Positions 12,777 to 24,994 of a stretch of 64,000 nt of DNA are shown here, piece after piece. The stretch spans positions 103,479,001-103,543,000 of the forward strand of contig CM075651.1 in assembly GCA_037953625.1 (NCBI GenBank), read 5' to 3'. The position numbers and the translations under genes were made by a program. The notes under the pieces were generated by a model. The model saw only the letters and a program-made list of their open reading frames with translations. It was not told where the DNA came from and ran no database searches. Source of the stretch: Crotalaria pallida. Lineage: Eukaryota > Streptophyta > Magnoliopsida > Fabales > Fabaceae. Every line of letters starts with the position of its first letter. Position 1 is the first letter of the stretch.

Positions 12777-12920
12777 TCCTTGGAGGTTCTAACAGGTGTA
12801 GAATGGTTAAGAGAGTATTCTAAAGTTGGTCTAGGAAAGTGTATTAGGACTTATAAGAGCCATGAGAATGATCCTAAACAATGCTTGAGTCCCCATGGGA
12901 CGTAGAGGGTCTAGCATGAG
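12777..12920 (+). repeat. Short class E monomer 9 (144 bp), the rightmost
   Basis: Same deletion with the AGAGCCATGAG variant. Its surroundings (12625 onward) match 3609 onward at a shift of 9016 bp, so it arrived as part of a copied segment. No short E form was seen to the right of it. Confidence 0.86.
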
Positions 12921-13373
12921 TCGTTGGAGGTTCTAACAGGTGTTGAATGGTTAAGAGAGTATTCTAAAGGCTTAGAATGGTCTAGGAATGTGTATTACGA
13001 CTTATAAGAACCATTAGAATGATCCTAAACAATGCTTGAGTCCCCAAGGGACGTAGAGGGTCTAGCATGAGTCATTGGAGGTTCTAACAGGTGTTGAATG
13101 GTTAAGAGAGTATTCTAAAGGCTTAGAATGGTCTAGGAATGTGTATTACGACTTATAAGAACCATTAGAATGATCCGTAACAATGCTTGAGTCCCCAAGG
13201 GACGTAGAGGGTCTAGCATGAGTCCTTGGAGGTTCTAACAAGTGTAGAATGGTTAAGAGAGTTTTCTAAAGGTGTAGAATGGTCTAGGAATGTGTATTAG
13301 GACCTATAAGAACAATTAGAAAGATCCTAAACAATGCTTGAGTCCCCAAGGGACGTAGAGGGTGTAGCATGAG

Positions 13374-15900
13374 TCCTTGGAGGTTCTAACAGGTGTAGAA
13401 TGGTTAAGAGAGTATTCTAAAGGCTTAGAATGGTCTAGGAATGTGTATTAGGACTTATAAGAACAATTAGAAAGATCCTAAACAATGCTTGAGTCCCCAA
13501 GGGACGTAGAGGGTGTAGCATGACTCCTTGGAGGTTCTAACAGGTGTAGAATGGTTAAGAGAGTATTCAAAAGGCTTAGAATGGTCTAAGAATGTGTACT
13601 AGGACTTATAATAACCATTAGAATGATCCTAAACATTGCATGTTACCCCAAGGGACGTAGAGGGTGTAGCATGAGTCCTTGGAGGTTCTAAAAAGTGTAG
13701 AATGGTTAAGATAGTATTCTAAAGGTGTAGAATGGTCTAGGAATGTGTATTAGGACCTATAAGAACAATTAGAAAGATTCTAAACAATGCTTGAGTCCCC
13801 AAGGGACGTAGAGGGTGTAGCATGAGTCCTTGGAGGTTCTAACAAGTGTAGAATGGTTAAGAAAGTATTCTAAAGGCTTAGAATGTTGTAGGAATGTGTA
13901 TTTGTACATATAATAACCATTAGAATGATCCTAAACATTGCTTGAGTCCCCAAGGGACGTAGAGGGTGTAGCATGAGTCCTTGGAGGTTCTCACAAGTGT
14001 AGAATGGTTAAGAGAGTATTCTAAAGGCTTAGAATGGTCTAGGAATGTGTACAAGGACTTATAAGAACCATTAGAATGATCCTAAACAATGCTTGAGTCC
14101 CCAAAAGACGTAGAGGGTCTAGCATGAGTTCTTGGAGGTTCTAACAGGTGTAGAATGTTTAAGTGAGTATTCTAAAGGCTTAGACTGGTCTTGGAATGTG
14201 TATTAGGACTTATAATAAACATTAGAATGATCCTAAACATTGCATGGTACCCCAAGGGACGTAGAGGGTGTAGCATGAGTCCTTGGAGGTTCTAACAAGT
14301 GTAGAATGATTAAGATAGTATTCTAAAGGCTTAGAATGGTCTAGGAATGTGTATTAGGACTTATAATAACCATTAGAATGATCCTAAACAATGCTTGAGT
14401 CCCCAAGGGACGTAGAGGGTGTAGCATGAGTCCTTGGAGGTTCTAACATGTGTAGAATGGTTAAGAGAGTATTCTAAAGGCTTAGAATGGTCTAGGAATG
14501 TGTATTAGGTCTTATAAGAACCATTAGAATGATCCTAAACAATGCTTGAGTCCCCAAGGGACGTAGAGGGTGTAGCATGAGTCCTTGGAGGTTCTAACAG
14601 GTGTAGAATGGTTAAGAGAGTATTCTAAAGGTGTAGAATGGTCTAGGAAAGTGTATTAGGACTTATAAGAACCATGAGAATGATCCTAAACAATGCTTGA
14701 GTCCCCAAGGGACGTAGAGGGTCTAGCATGAGTCATTGGAGGTTCTAACAGGTGTTGAATGGTTAAGAGAGTATTCTAAAGGCTTAGAATGGTCTAGGAA
14801 TGTGAATTAGGACTTATAAGAACCATTAGAATGATCCTAAACAATGCTTGAGTCCCCAAGGGACGTAGAGGGTGTTGCATGAGTCCTTGGAGGTTCTAAC
14901 AAGTGTAGAATGGTTAAGAGAGTATTCTATAGGTGTAGAATGGTCTAGGAATGTGTATTAGGACCTATAAGAACAATTAGAAAGATCCTAAACAATGCTT
15001 GAGTCCCCAAGGGACGTAGAGGGTGTAGCATGAGTCCTTGGAGGTTCTAACAGGTGTAGAATGGTTAAGAGAGTATTCTAAAGGCTTAGAATGGTCTAGG
15101 AATGTGTATTAGGACTTATAATAACCATTAGAATGATCTTAAACATTGCATGGTCCCCCAAGGGACGTAGAGGGTGTAGCATGAGTCCTTGGAGGTTCTA
15201 ACCAGTGTAGAATGGTTAAGATAGTATTCTAAAGGTGTAGAATGGTCTAGGAATGTGTATTAGGACCTATAAGAACAATTAGAAAGATCCTAAACAATGC
15301 TTGAGTCCCCAAGGGAGGTAGAGGGTGTAGCATGAGTCCTTGGAGATTCTAACAAGTGTAGAATGGTTAAGAAAGTATTCTAAAGGCTTAGAATGTTCTA
15401 GGAATGTGTATTTGTACTTATAATAACCATTAGAATGATCCTAAGCAATGCATGGTACCCCAAGGGACATAGAGGGTGTAGCATGAGTCCTTGGAGGTTC
15501 TAACAAGTGTAGGATGGTTAAGAGAGTATTCTAAAGGCTTAGAATGGTCTAGGAATGAGTATTAGGACTTATAATAACCATTAGAATGATCCTAAACAAT
15601 GCTTGAGTCCCCAAGGGACGTAGAGGGTGTAGCATGAGTCCTTGGAGGTTCTAACAAGTGTAGAATGGTTAAGAGAGTATTCTAAAGGCTTAGAACGGTC
15701 TAGGAATGTGTATTAGGACTTATAAGAACCATTAGAATGATCCTAAACAATGCTTGAGTCCCCAAGGGACGTAGAGGGTGTAGCATGAGTCCTTGGAGGT
15801 TCTAACAAGTGTGGAATGGTGAAGAAAGTATTCTAAAGGCTTAGAATGTTCTAGGAATGTGTATTTGTACTTATAATAACCATTAGAATGATCCTAAGCA
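13374..15900. repeat. Large duplicated segment, right copy
   Basis: Partner of 9758-12290. Between the two copies, 12326-13373 holds material from two other places: the GTTAAAATAG and C monomers of the eleven-monomer block, and from 12625 a stretch matching 3609 onward with the ninth short E. The right copy runs straight into the 22-mer repeat at 14582. Confidence 0.75.
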
Positions 15901-15940
15901 ATGCATGGTACCCCAAGGGACGTAGAGGGTGTAGCATGAG

Positions 15941-17598
15941 TCCTTGGACGTTCTAACAAGTGTAGAATAGTTAAGAGAGTATTCTAAAGGTGTAGAATGG
16001 TCTAGGAATGTGTATTAGGACCTATAAGAACAATTAGAAAGATCCTAAACAATGCTTGAGTCCTCAAGGGACGTAGAGGGTGTAGCATGAGTCCTTGGAG
16101 GTTCTAACCAGTGTAGAATAGTTAAAATAGTATTCTAAAGGTGTAGAATGGTCTAGGAATATGTATTAGGACCTATAAGAACAATTAGAAAGATCCTAAA
16201 CAATGCTTGAGTCCCCAAGGGATGTAGAGGGTGTAGCATGAGTCCTTGGAGGTTCTAACAAGTGTAGAATGGTTAAGAAAGTATTCTAAAGGCTTAGAAT
16301 GTTCTAGGAATGTGTATTTGTACTTATAATAACCATTAGAATGATCCTAAGCAATGCATGGTACCCCAAGGGACGTAGAGGGTGTAGCATGAGTGCTTGG
16401 AGGTTCTAACAAGTGTAGGATGGTTAAGAGAGTATTCTAAAGGCTTAGAATGGTCTAGGAATGTGTATTAGGTCTCATTAGAACCATTAGAATGATCCTA
16501 AACAATGCTTGAGTCCCCAAGGGACGTAGAGGGTCTAGCATGAGTCCTTGGAGGCTCTAACAAGTGTTGAATGGTTAAGAGAGTATTCTAAAGCCTTAGA
16601 ATGGTCTAGGAATGTGTATTAGGACTTATAATAACCATTAGAATGATCCTAAACATTGCATGGTACCCCAAGGGACGTAGAGGGTGTAGCATGAGTCCTT
16701 AGAGGTTCTAACAAGTGTAGAATGGTTAAGAGAGTATTCTAAAGGCTTAGAATGGTCTAGGAATGTGTATTAGGACTTATAAGAACCATTAGAATGATCC
16801 TAAACAATCTTGAGTCCCCAAGGGACGTAGAGGGTCAAGCATGAGTCCTTAGAGGTTCTAACAAGTGTAGAATGGTTAAGAGAGTATTCTAAAGGTGTAG
16901 AATGGTCTAGGAATGTGTATTAGGACGTATAAGAACAATTAGAAAGATCCTAAACAATGCTTGAGTCCCCAAGGGACGTAGAGGGTGTAGCATGACTCCT
17001 TGGAGGTTCTAACAGGTGTAGAATGGTTAAGAGAGTATTCTAAAGGCTTAGAATGGTCTAAGAATGTGTACCAGGACTTATAATAACTATTAGAATGATC
17101 CAAAACATTGCATGGTACCCCAAGGGACGTAGAGGGTGTAGCATGAGTCCTTGGAGGTTCTAACAAGTGTAGAATGGTTAAGATAGTATTCTAAAGGTGT
17201 AGAATGGTCTAGGAATATGTATTAGGACCTATAAGAACAATTAGAAAGATCCTAAACAATGCTTGCGTCCCCAAGGGACGTAGAGGGTGTAGCATGAGTC
17301 CTTGGAGGTTCTAACAAGTGTAGAATGGTTAAGAAAGTATTCTAAAGGCTTAGAATGTTCTAGGAATGTGTATTTGTACTTATAATGACCATTAGAATGA
17401 TCCTAAGCAATGCATGGTACCCCAAGGGACGTAGAGGGTGTAGCATGAGTGCTTGGAGGTTCTACAAGTGTAGGATGGTTAAGAGAGTATTCTAAAGGCT
17501 TAGAATGGTCTAGGAATGTGTATTAGGTCTCATAAGAACCATTAGAATGATCCTAAACAATGCTTGAGTCCCCAAGGGACGTAGAGGGTCTAGCATGA
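15941..17598. repeat. Eleven-monomer block, copy 2
   Basis: Same monomer order as 1-1660 at a shift of 15940 bp up to the TTCTACAAG deletion at 17461. Differences are scattered point changes, for example GGTCTCATTA here versus GGACTTATAA in copy 1. Confidence 0.8.
16997..17147 (+). repeat. Class B monomer with two stop-removing substitutions
   Basis: This copy has ATAACTATT and CCAAAACATT where its partner 3320 bp away (20317) has ATAACCATT and CCTAAACATT. These changes open a 75-codon frame on the minus strand (16939-17166). The frame is satellite sequence, has no partner in other copies and no coding signs, so it is not annotated as a gene. Confidence 0.75.
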
Positions 17599-17749
17599 GT
17601 CCTTGGAGGTTCTAAAAGGTGTAGAATGTTTAAGTGAGTATTCTAAAGGCTTAGAATGGTCTATGAATGTGTATTAGGACTTATAATAAACATTAGAATG
17701 ATCCTAAACATTGCATGGTACCCCAAGGGACGTAGAGGGTGTAGCATGA

Positions 17750-17901
17750 GTCATTGGAGGTTCTAACAAGTGTAGAATGATTAAGATAGTATTCTAAAGG
17801 CTTAGAATGGTCTAGGAATGTGTATTAGGTCTTATAAGAACCATTAGAATGATCCTAAACAATGCTTGAGTCCCCAAGGGACGTAGAGGGTGTAGCATGA
17901 G
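17750..17901 (+). repeat. Junction hybrid monomer with one neighbour lost
   Basis: The left half (ATGATTAAGATAG) matches the monomer near 14278 and the right half (GGTCTTATAAG) matches the one near 14430. Relative to the older order two monomers have become one. The shift to the upstream copy changes here from 3472 to 3320 bp, exactly one monomer. The same hybrid recurs one unit later near 21070. Confidence 0.72.
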
Positions 17902-18203
17902 TCCTTGGAGGTTCTAACAGGTGTAGAAAGGTTAAGAGAGTATTCTAAATGTGTAGAATGGTCTAGGAAAGTGTATTAGGACTTATAAGAACCATGAGAA
18001 TGATCCTAAACAATGCTTGAGTCCCCAAGGGACATAGAGGGTCTAGCATGAGTCATTGGAGGTTCTAACAGGTGTTGAATGGTTAAGAGAGTATTCTAAA
18101 GGCTTAGAATGGTCTAGGAATGTGAATTAGGACTTATAAGAACCATTAGAATGATCCTAAACAATGCTTGAGTCCCCAAGGGACGTAGAGGGTCTAGCAT
18201 GAG

Positions 18204-18354
18204 TCCTTGGAGGTTCTAACAAGTGTAGAATGGTTAAGAGAGTATTCTAAAGGTGTAGAATGGTCTAGGAATGTGTATTAGGACCTATAAGAACAATTAG
18301 AAAGATCCTAAACAATGCTTGAGTCCCCAAGGGACGTAGAGGGTGTAGCATGAG
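18204..18354 (+). repeat. Class A monomer (representative)
   Basis: Class A is marked by AAAGGTGTAG in place of AAAGGCTTAG, GGACCTAT in place of GGACTTAT, and AACAATTAGAAAG in place of AACCATTAGAATG. These differences travel together in most A copies, so they mark a lineage rather than random drift. Some A copies carry GATAG for GAGAG, GAGTTTTC for GAGTATTC (mostly 2.4-13.3 kb), or GGACGTAT (for example at 906, 16846, 31040, 54139). A monomers are found throughout the window and usually precede C monomers. Confidence 0.85.
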
Positions 18355-19260
18355 TCCTTGGAGGTTCTAACAGGTGTAGAATGATTAAGAGAGTATTCTA
18401 AAGGCTTAGAATGGTCTAGGAATGTGTATTAGGACTTATAATAACCATTAGAATGATCCTAAACAATGCCTGGTCCCCCAAGGGACGTAGAGGGTCAAGC
18501 ATGAGTCCTTGGAGGTACTAACCAGTGTAGAATGGTTAAGAGAGTATTCTAAAGGTGTAGAATGGTCTAGGAATGTGTATTAGGACCTATAAGAACAATT
18601 AGAAAGATCCTAAACAATGCTTGAGTCCCCAAGGGAGGTAGAGGGTGTAGCATGAGTCCTTGGAGATTCTAACAAGTGTAGAATGGTTAAGAAAGTATTC
18701 TAAAGGCTTAGAATGTTCTAGGAATGTGTATTTGTACTTATAATAACCATTAGAATGATCCTAAGCAATGCATGGTACCCCAAGGGACATAGAGGGTGTA
18801 GCATGAGTCCTTGGAGGTTCTAACAAGTGTAGGATGGTTAAGAGAGTATTCTAAAGGCTTAGAATGGTCTAGGAATGAGTATTAGGACTTATAATAACCA
18901 TTAGAATGATCCTAAACAATGCTTGAGTCCCCAAGGGACGTAGAGGGTGTAGCATGAGTCCTTGGAGGTTCTAACAAGTGTAGAATGGTTAAGAGAGTAT
19001 TCTAAAGGCTTAGAACGGTCTAGGAATGTGTATTAGGACTTATAAGAACCATTAGAATGATCCTAAACAATGCTTGAGTCCCCAAGGGACGTAGAGGGTG
19101 TAGCATGAGTCCTTGGAGGTTCTAACAAGTGTAGAATGGTGAAGAAAGTATTCTAAAGGCTTAGAATGTTCTAGGAATGTGTATTTGTACTTATAATAAC
19201 CATTAGAATGATCCTAAGCAATGCATGGTACCCCAAGGGACGTAGAGGGTGTAGCATGAG

Positions 19261-20918
19261 TCCTTGGACGTTCTAACAAGTGTAGAATAGTTAAGAGAGT
19301 ATTCTAAAGGTGTAGAATGGTCTAGGAATGTGTATTAGGACCTATAAGAACAATTAGAAAGATCCTAAACAATGCTTGAGTCCTCAAGGGACGTAGAGGG
19401 TGTAGCATGAGTCCTTGGAGGTTCTAACCAGTGTAGAATAGTTAAAATAGTATTCTAAAGGTGTAGAATGGTCTAGGAATATGTATTAGGACCTATAAGA
19501 ACAATTAGAAAGATCCTAAACAATGCTTGAGTCCCCAAGGGATGTAGAGGGTGTAGCATGAGTCCTTGGAGGTTCTAACAAGTGTAGAATGGTTAAGAAA
19601 GTATTCTAAAGGCTTAGAATGTTCTAGGAATGTGTATTTGTACTTATAATAACCATTAGAATGATCCTAAGCAATGCATGGTACCCCAAGGGACGTAGAG
19701 GGTGTAGCATGAGTGCTTGGAGGTTCTAACAAGTGTAGGATGGTTAAGAGAGTATTCTAAAGGCTTAGAATGGTCTAGGAATGTGTATTAGGTCTCATTA
19801 GAACCATTAGAATGATCCTAAACAATGCTTGAGTCCCCAAGGGACGTAGAGGGTCTAGCATGAGTCCTTGGAGGCTCTAACAAGTGTTGAATGGTTAAGA
19901 GAGTATTCTAAAGCCTTAGAATGGTCTAGGAATGTGTATTAGGACTTATAATAACCATTAGAATGATCCTAAACATTGCATGGTACCCCAAGGGACGTAG
20001 AGGGTGTAGCATGAGTCCTTAGAGGTTCTAACAAGTGTAGAATGGTTAAGAGAGTATTCTAAAGGCTTAGAATGGTCTAGGAATGTGTATTAGGACTTAT
20101 AAGAACCATTAGAATGATCCTAAACAATCTTGAGTCCCCAAGGGACGTAGAGGGTCAAGCATGAGTCCTTAGAGGTTCTAACAAGTGTAGAATGGTTAAG
20201 AGAGTATTCTAAAGGTGTAGAATGGTCTAGGAATGTGTATTAGGACGTATAAGAACAATTAGAAAGATCCTAAACAATGCTTGAGTCCCCAAGGGACGTA
20301 GAGGGTGTAGCATGACTCCTTGGAGGTTCTAACAGGTGTAGAATGGTTAAGAGAGTATTCTAAAGGCTTAGAATGGTCTAAGAATGTGTACCAGGACTTA
20401 TAATAACCATTAGAATGATCCTAAACATTGCATGGTACCCCAAGGGACGTAGAGGGTGTAGCATGAGTCCTTGGAGGTTCTAACAAGTGTAGAATGGTTA
20501 AGATAGTATTCTAAAGGTGTAGAATGGTCTAGGAATATGTATTAGGACCTATAAGAACAATTAGAAAGATCCTAAACAATGCTTGCGTCCCCAAGGGACG
20601 TAGAGGGTGTAGCATGAGTCCTTGGAGGTTCTAACAAGTGTAGAATGGTTAAGAAAGTATTCTAAAGGCTTAGAATGTTCTAGGAATGTGTATTTGTACT
20701 TATAATGACCATTAGAATGATCCTAAGCAATGCATGGTACCCCAAGGGACGTAGAGGGTGTAGCATGAGTGCTTGGAGGTTCTACAAGTGTAGGATGGTT
20801 AAGAGAGTATTCTAAAGGCTTAGAATGGTCTAGGAATGTGTATTAGGTCTCATAAGAACCATTAGAATGATCCTAAACAATGCTTGAGTCCCCAAGGGAC
20901 GTAGAGGGTCTAGCATGA
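19261..20918. repeat. Eleven-monomer block, copy 3
   Basis: Same block 3320 bp to the right of copy 2, including the TTCTACAAG deletion at 20781 that copy 1 lacks. Copies 2 and 3 are therefore closest to each other. Confidence 0.8.
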
Positions 20919-21221
20919 GTCCTTGGAGGTTCTAAAAGGTGTAGAATGTTTAAGTGAGTATTCTAAAGGCTTAGAATGGTCTATGAATGTGTATTAGGAC
21001 TTATAATAAACATTAGAATGATCCTAAACATTGCATGGTACCCCAAGGGACGTAGAGGGTGTAGCATGAGTCATTGGAGGTTCTAACAAGTGTAGAATGA
21101 TTAAGATAGTATTCTAAAGGCTTAGAATGGTCTAGGAATGTGTATTAGGTCTTATAAGAACCATTAGAATGATCCTAAACAATGCTTGAGTCCCCAAGGG
21201 ACGTAGAGGGTGTAGCATGAG

Positions 21222-21790
21222 TCCTTGGAGGTTCTAACAGGTGTAGAAAGGTTAAGAGAGTATTCTAAATGTGTAGAATGGTCTAGGAAAGTGTATTAGG
21301 ACTTATAAGAACCATGAGAATGATCCTAAACAATGCTTGAGTCCCCAAGGGACATAGAGGGTCTAGCATGAGTCATTGGAGGTTCTAACAGGTGTTGAAT
21401 GGTTAAGAGAGTATTCTAAAGGCTTAGAATGGTCTAGGAATGTGAATTAGGACTTATAAGAACCATTAGAATGATCCTAAACAATGCTTGAGTCCCCAAG
21501 GGACGTAGAGGGTCTAGCATGAGTCCTTGGAGGTTCTAACAAGTGTAGAATGGTTAAGAGAGTATTCTAAAGGTGTAGAATGGTCTAGGAATGTGTATTA
21601 GGACCTATAAGAACAATTAGAAAGATCCTAAACAATGCTTGAGTCCCCAAGGGACGTAGAGGGTGTAGCATGAGTCCTTGGAGGTTCTAACAGGTGTAGA
21701 ATGGTTAAGAGAGTATTCTAAAGGCTTAGAATGGTCTAGGAATGTGTATTAGGACTTATAATAACCATTAGAATGATCCTAAACATTGCC
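21222..21790. repeat. 22-monomer HOR, third partial unit
   Basis: The first four monomers (E, F, A, B with TGCCTGGTCC) follow the HOR order, then the sequence departs near 21800 to ATAAGTCCTTAGAGG. The HOR is truncated here and the next repeat regime begins inside the same monomers. Confidence 0.72.
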
Positions 21791-23636
21791 TGGTCCCCCA
21801 AGGGACGTAGAGGGTGTAGCATAAGTCCTTAGAGGTTCTAACAAGTGTAGAATGGTTAAGAGAGTATTCTAAAGGTGTAGAATGGTCTAGGAATGTGTAT
21901 TAGGACCTATAAGAACAATTAGAAAGATCCTAAACAATGCTTGAGTCCCCAAGGGACGTAGAGGGTGTAGCATGAGTCATTGGAGGTTCTAACAGGTGTT
22001 GAATGGTTAAGAGAGTATTCTAAAGACTTAGAATGGTCTAGGAATGTGAATTAGGACTTATAAGAACCATTAGAATGATCCTAAACAATGCTTGAGTCCC
22101 CAAGGGACGTAGAGGGTCTAGCATGAGTCCTTGGAGGTTCTAACAAGTGTAGAATGGTTAAGAGAGTATTCTAAAGGTGTAGAATGGTCTAGGAATGTGT
22201 ATTAGGACCTATAAGAACAATTAGAAAGATCCTAAACAATGCTTGAGTCCCCAAGGGACGTAGAGGGTGTAGCATGAGTCCTTGGAGGTTCTAACAGGTG
22301 TAGAATGGTTAAGAGAGTATTCTAAAGGCTTAGAATGGTCTAGGAATGTGTATTAGGACTTATAATAACCATTAGAATGATCCTAAACATTGCCTGGTCC
22401 CCCAAGGGACGTAGAGGGTGTAGCATAAGTCCTTAGAGGTTCTAACAAGTGTAGAATGGTTAAGAGAGTATTCTAAAGGCTTAGAATGGTCTAGGAATGT
22501 GTATTAGGACTTATAAGAACCATTAGCATGATCCTAAACAATCTTGAGTCCCCAAGGGACGTAGAGGGTCAAGCATGAGTCCTAGGAGGTTTTAACAAGT
22601 GTAGAATGGTTAATAGAGTATTCTAAAGGTGTAGAATGGTCTAGGAATGTGTATTAGGACGTATAAGAACAATTAGAAAGATCCTAAACAATGCTTGAGT
22701 CCCCAAGGGACGTAGAGGGTGTAGCATGACTCCTTGGAGGTTGTAACAGGTGTAGAATGGTTAAGAGAGTATTCTAAAGGCTTAGAATGGTCTAAGAATG
22801 TGTACTAGGACTTATAATAACCATTAGAATGATCCTAAACATTGCATGGTACCCCAAGGGACGTAGAGGGTGTAGCATGAGTCCTTGGAGGTTCTAACAA
22901 GTGCAGAATGGTTAAGATAGTATTCTAAAGGTGTAGAATGGTCTAGGAATGTGTATTAGGACCTATAAGAACAATTAGAAAGATTCTAAACAATGCTTGA
23001 GTCCCCAAGGGACGTAGAGGGTGTAGCATGAGTCCTTGGAGGTTCTAACAAGTGTAGAATGGTTAAGAAAGTATTCTAAAGGCTTAGAATGTTCTAGGAA
23101 TGTGTATTTGTACTTATAATAACCATTAGAATGATCCTAAGCAATGCATGGTACCCCAAGGGACGTAGAGGGTGTAGCATGAGTGCTTGGAGGTTCTAAC
23201 AAGTGTAGGATGGTTAAGAGAGTATTCTAAAGGCTTAGAATTGTCTAGGAATGTGTATTAGGTCTCATAAGAACCATTAGAATGATCCTAAACAATGCTT
23301 GAGTCCCCAAGGGACGTAGAGGGTGTAGCACGACTCCTTGGAGGTTCTAACAGGTGTAGAATGGTTAAGAGAGTATTCTAAAGGCTTAGAATGGTCTAAG
23401 AATGTGTACCAGGACTTATAATAGCCATTAGAATGATCCTAAACATTGCATGGTACCCCAAGGGACGTAGAGGGTGTAGCATGAGTCCTTGGAGGTTCTA
23501 ACAAGTGTAGAATGGTTAAGATAGTATTCTATAGGTGTAGAATGGTCTAGGAATATGTACTAGGACCTATAAGAACAATTAGAAAGATCCTAAACAATGC
23601 TTGAGTCCCCAAGGGACGTAGAGGGTGTAGCATGAG

Positions 23637-23787
23637 TCCTTGGAGGTTCTAACAGGTGTAGAATGGTTAAGAGAGTATTCTAAAGTTGTAGAATGGTCTA
23701 GGAAAGTGTATTAGGACTTATAAGAACCATGAGAATGATCCTAAACAATGCTTGAGTCCCCAAGGGACGTAGAGGGTCTAGCATGAG
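23637..23787 (+). repeat. Class E monomer, full-length 151-bp form
   Basis: Class E has AACAGGTG, AAAGTTGTAG or AAAGGTGTAG, GGAAAGTG in place of GGAATGTG, and AACCATGAG in place of AACCATTAG. This copy keeps the seven bases missing from the nine short E monomers on the left and so looks like their precursor type. It is followed by the class F partner, as is usual. Confidence 0.82.
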
Positions 23788-23938
23788 TCATTGGAGGTTC
23801 TAACAGGTGTTGAATGGTTAAGAGAGTATTCTAAAGGCTTAGAATGGTCTAGGAATGTGAATTAGGACTTATAAGAACCATTAGAATGATCCTAAACAAT
23901 GCTTGAGTCCCCAAGGGACGTAGAGGGTCTAGCATGAG
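23788..23938 (+). repeat. Class F monomer, usual right-hand neighbour of class E
   Basis: Class F begins TCATTGG rather than TCCTTGG and has AACAGGTGTTGAATGG. In the left part it carries TATTACGAC; further right it has GTGAATTAGG or GGTCTTATAAG. Nearly every E monomer is followed directly by an F monomer, so E-F behaves as an inherited dimer within larger repeats. Confidence 0.8.
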
Positions 23939-24994
23939 TCCTTGGAGGTTCTAACAAGTGTAGAATGGTTAAGAGAGTATTCTAAAGGTGTAGAATGGTC
24001 TAGGAATGTGTATTAGGACCTATAAGAACAATTAGAAAGATCCTAAACAATGCTTGAGTCCCCAAGGGACGTAGAGGGTGTAGCATGAGTACTTGGAGGT
24101 TCTAACAGGTGTAGAATGGTTAAGAGAGTATTTTAAAGGCTTAGAATGGTCTAGGAATGTGTACCAGGACTTATAATAACCATTAGAATGATCCTAAACA
24201 TTGCATGGTACCCCAAGGGACGTAGAGGGTGTAGCATGAGTCCTTGGAGGTTCTAACAAGTGTAGAATGGTTAAGATAGTATTCTAAAGGTGTAGAATGG
24301 TCTAGGAATGTGTATTAGGACCTATAAGAACAATTAGAAAGATCCTAAACTATGCTTGAGTCCCCAAGGGACGTAGAGGGTGTAGAATGAATCCTTGGAG
24401 GTTCTAACAAGTGTAGAATGGTTAACAAAGTATTCTAAAGGCTTAGAATGTTGTATGAATGTGTATTTGTACTTATAATAACCATTAGAATGATCCTAAA
24501 CAATGCTTGAGTCCCCAAGGGACGTAGAGGGTGTAGCATGAGTCCTTGGAGGTTCTAACAGGTGTAGAATGGTTAAGAGAGTATTCTAAAGTTGTAGAAT
24601 GGTCTAGGAAAGTGTATTAGGACTTATAAGAACCATGAGAATGATCCTAAACAATGCTTGAGTCCCCAAGGGACGTAGAGGGTGTAGCATGAGTCCTTGG
24701 AGGTTCTAACAGGTGTAGAATGGTTAAGAGAGTATTCTAAAGGCTTAGAATGGTCTAGGAATGTGTATTAGGACTTATAATAACCATTAGAATGATCCTA
24801 AACATTGCCTGGTCCCCCAAGGGACGTAGAGGGTGTAGCATAAGTCCTTAGAGGTTCTAACAAGTGTAGAATGGTTAAGAGAGTATTCTAAAGGCTTAGA
24901 ATGGTCTAGGAATGTGTATTAGGACTTATAAGAACCATTAGCATGATCCTAAACAATCTTGAGTCCCCAAGGGACGTAGAGGGTCAAGCATGAG

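Larger units (their letters stand above)
14582..17901. repeat. 22-monomer HOR unit, copy 1 (3320 bp)
   Basis: Markers recur 3320 bp later: GGAATGAG (15551/18871), GGTCTCATTA (16471/19791) and the 2-bp-shorter TTCTACAAG (17461/20781). The length is 22 x 151 minus 2. It contains copy 2 of the eleven-monomer block (15941-17598). Private single-base differences between copies, such as CTATAGG near 14927, show they are not one read or contig placed twice. Confidence 0.82.
17902..21221. repeat. 22-monomer HOR unit, copy 2 (3320 bp)
   Basis: Second full unit. It starts with AGAAAGG and CTAAATGTG in its class E monomer, which also opens the third, partial unit at 21222. It contains copy 3 of the eleven-monomer block (19261-20918). 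Private variants here include ATGATTAAG near 18383 and GGTACTAACC near 18514. Confidence 0.82.
21524..24693. repeat. 21-monomer segment, copy 1 (shift 3471 bp)
   Basis: Markers recur at +3471: ATAAGTCCTTAG (22425/25896), CACGACTCC (23331/26802), GAGTACTTGG (24088/27559) and TAGAATGAATCC (24381/27852). Within it a four-monomer duplication (ATAAG at 21821 and 22425, 604 bp apart) is nested. Confidence 0.8.

Noticed and set aside
16939..17166. 75-codon open reading frame on the minus strand
   Set aside because: It lies wholly within the satellite and exists only because two local substitutions remove stops. The equivalent monomers elsewhere are closed, and the protein resembles no family I know.
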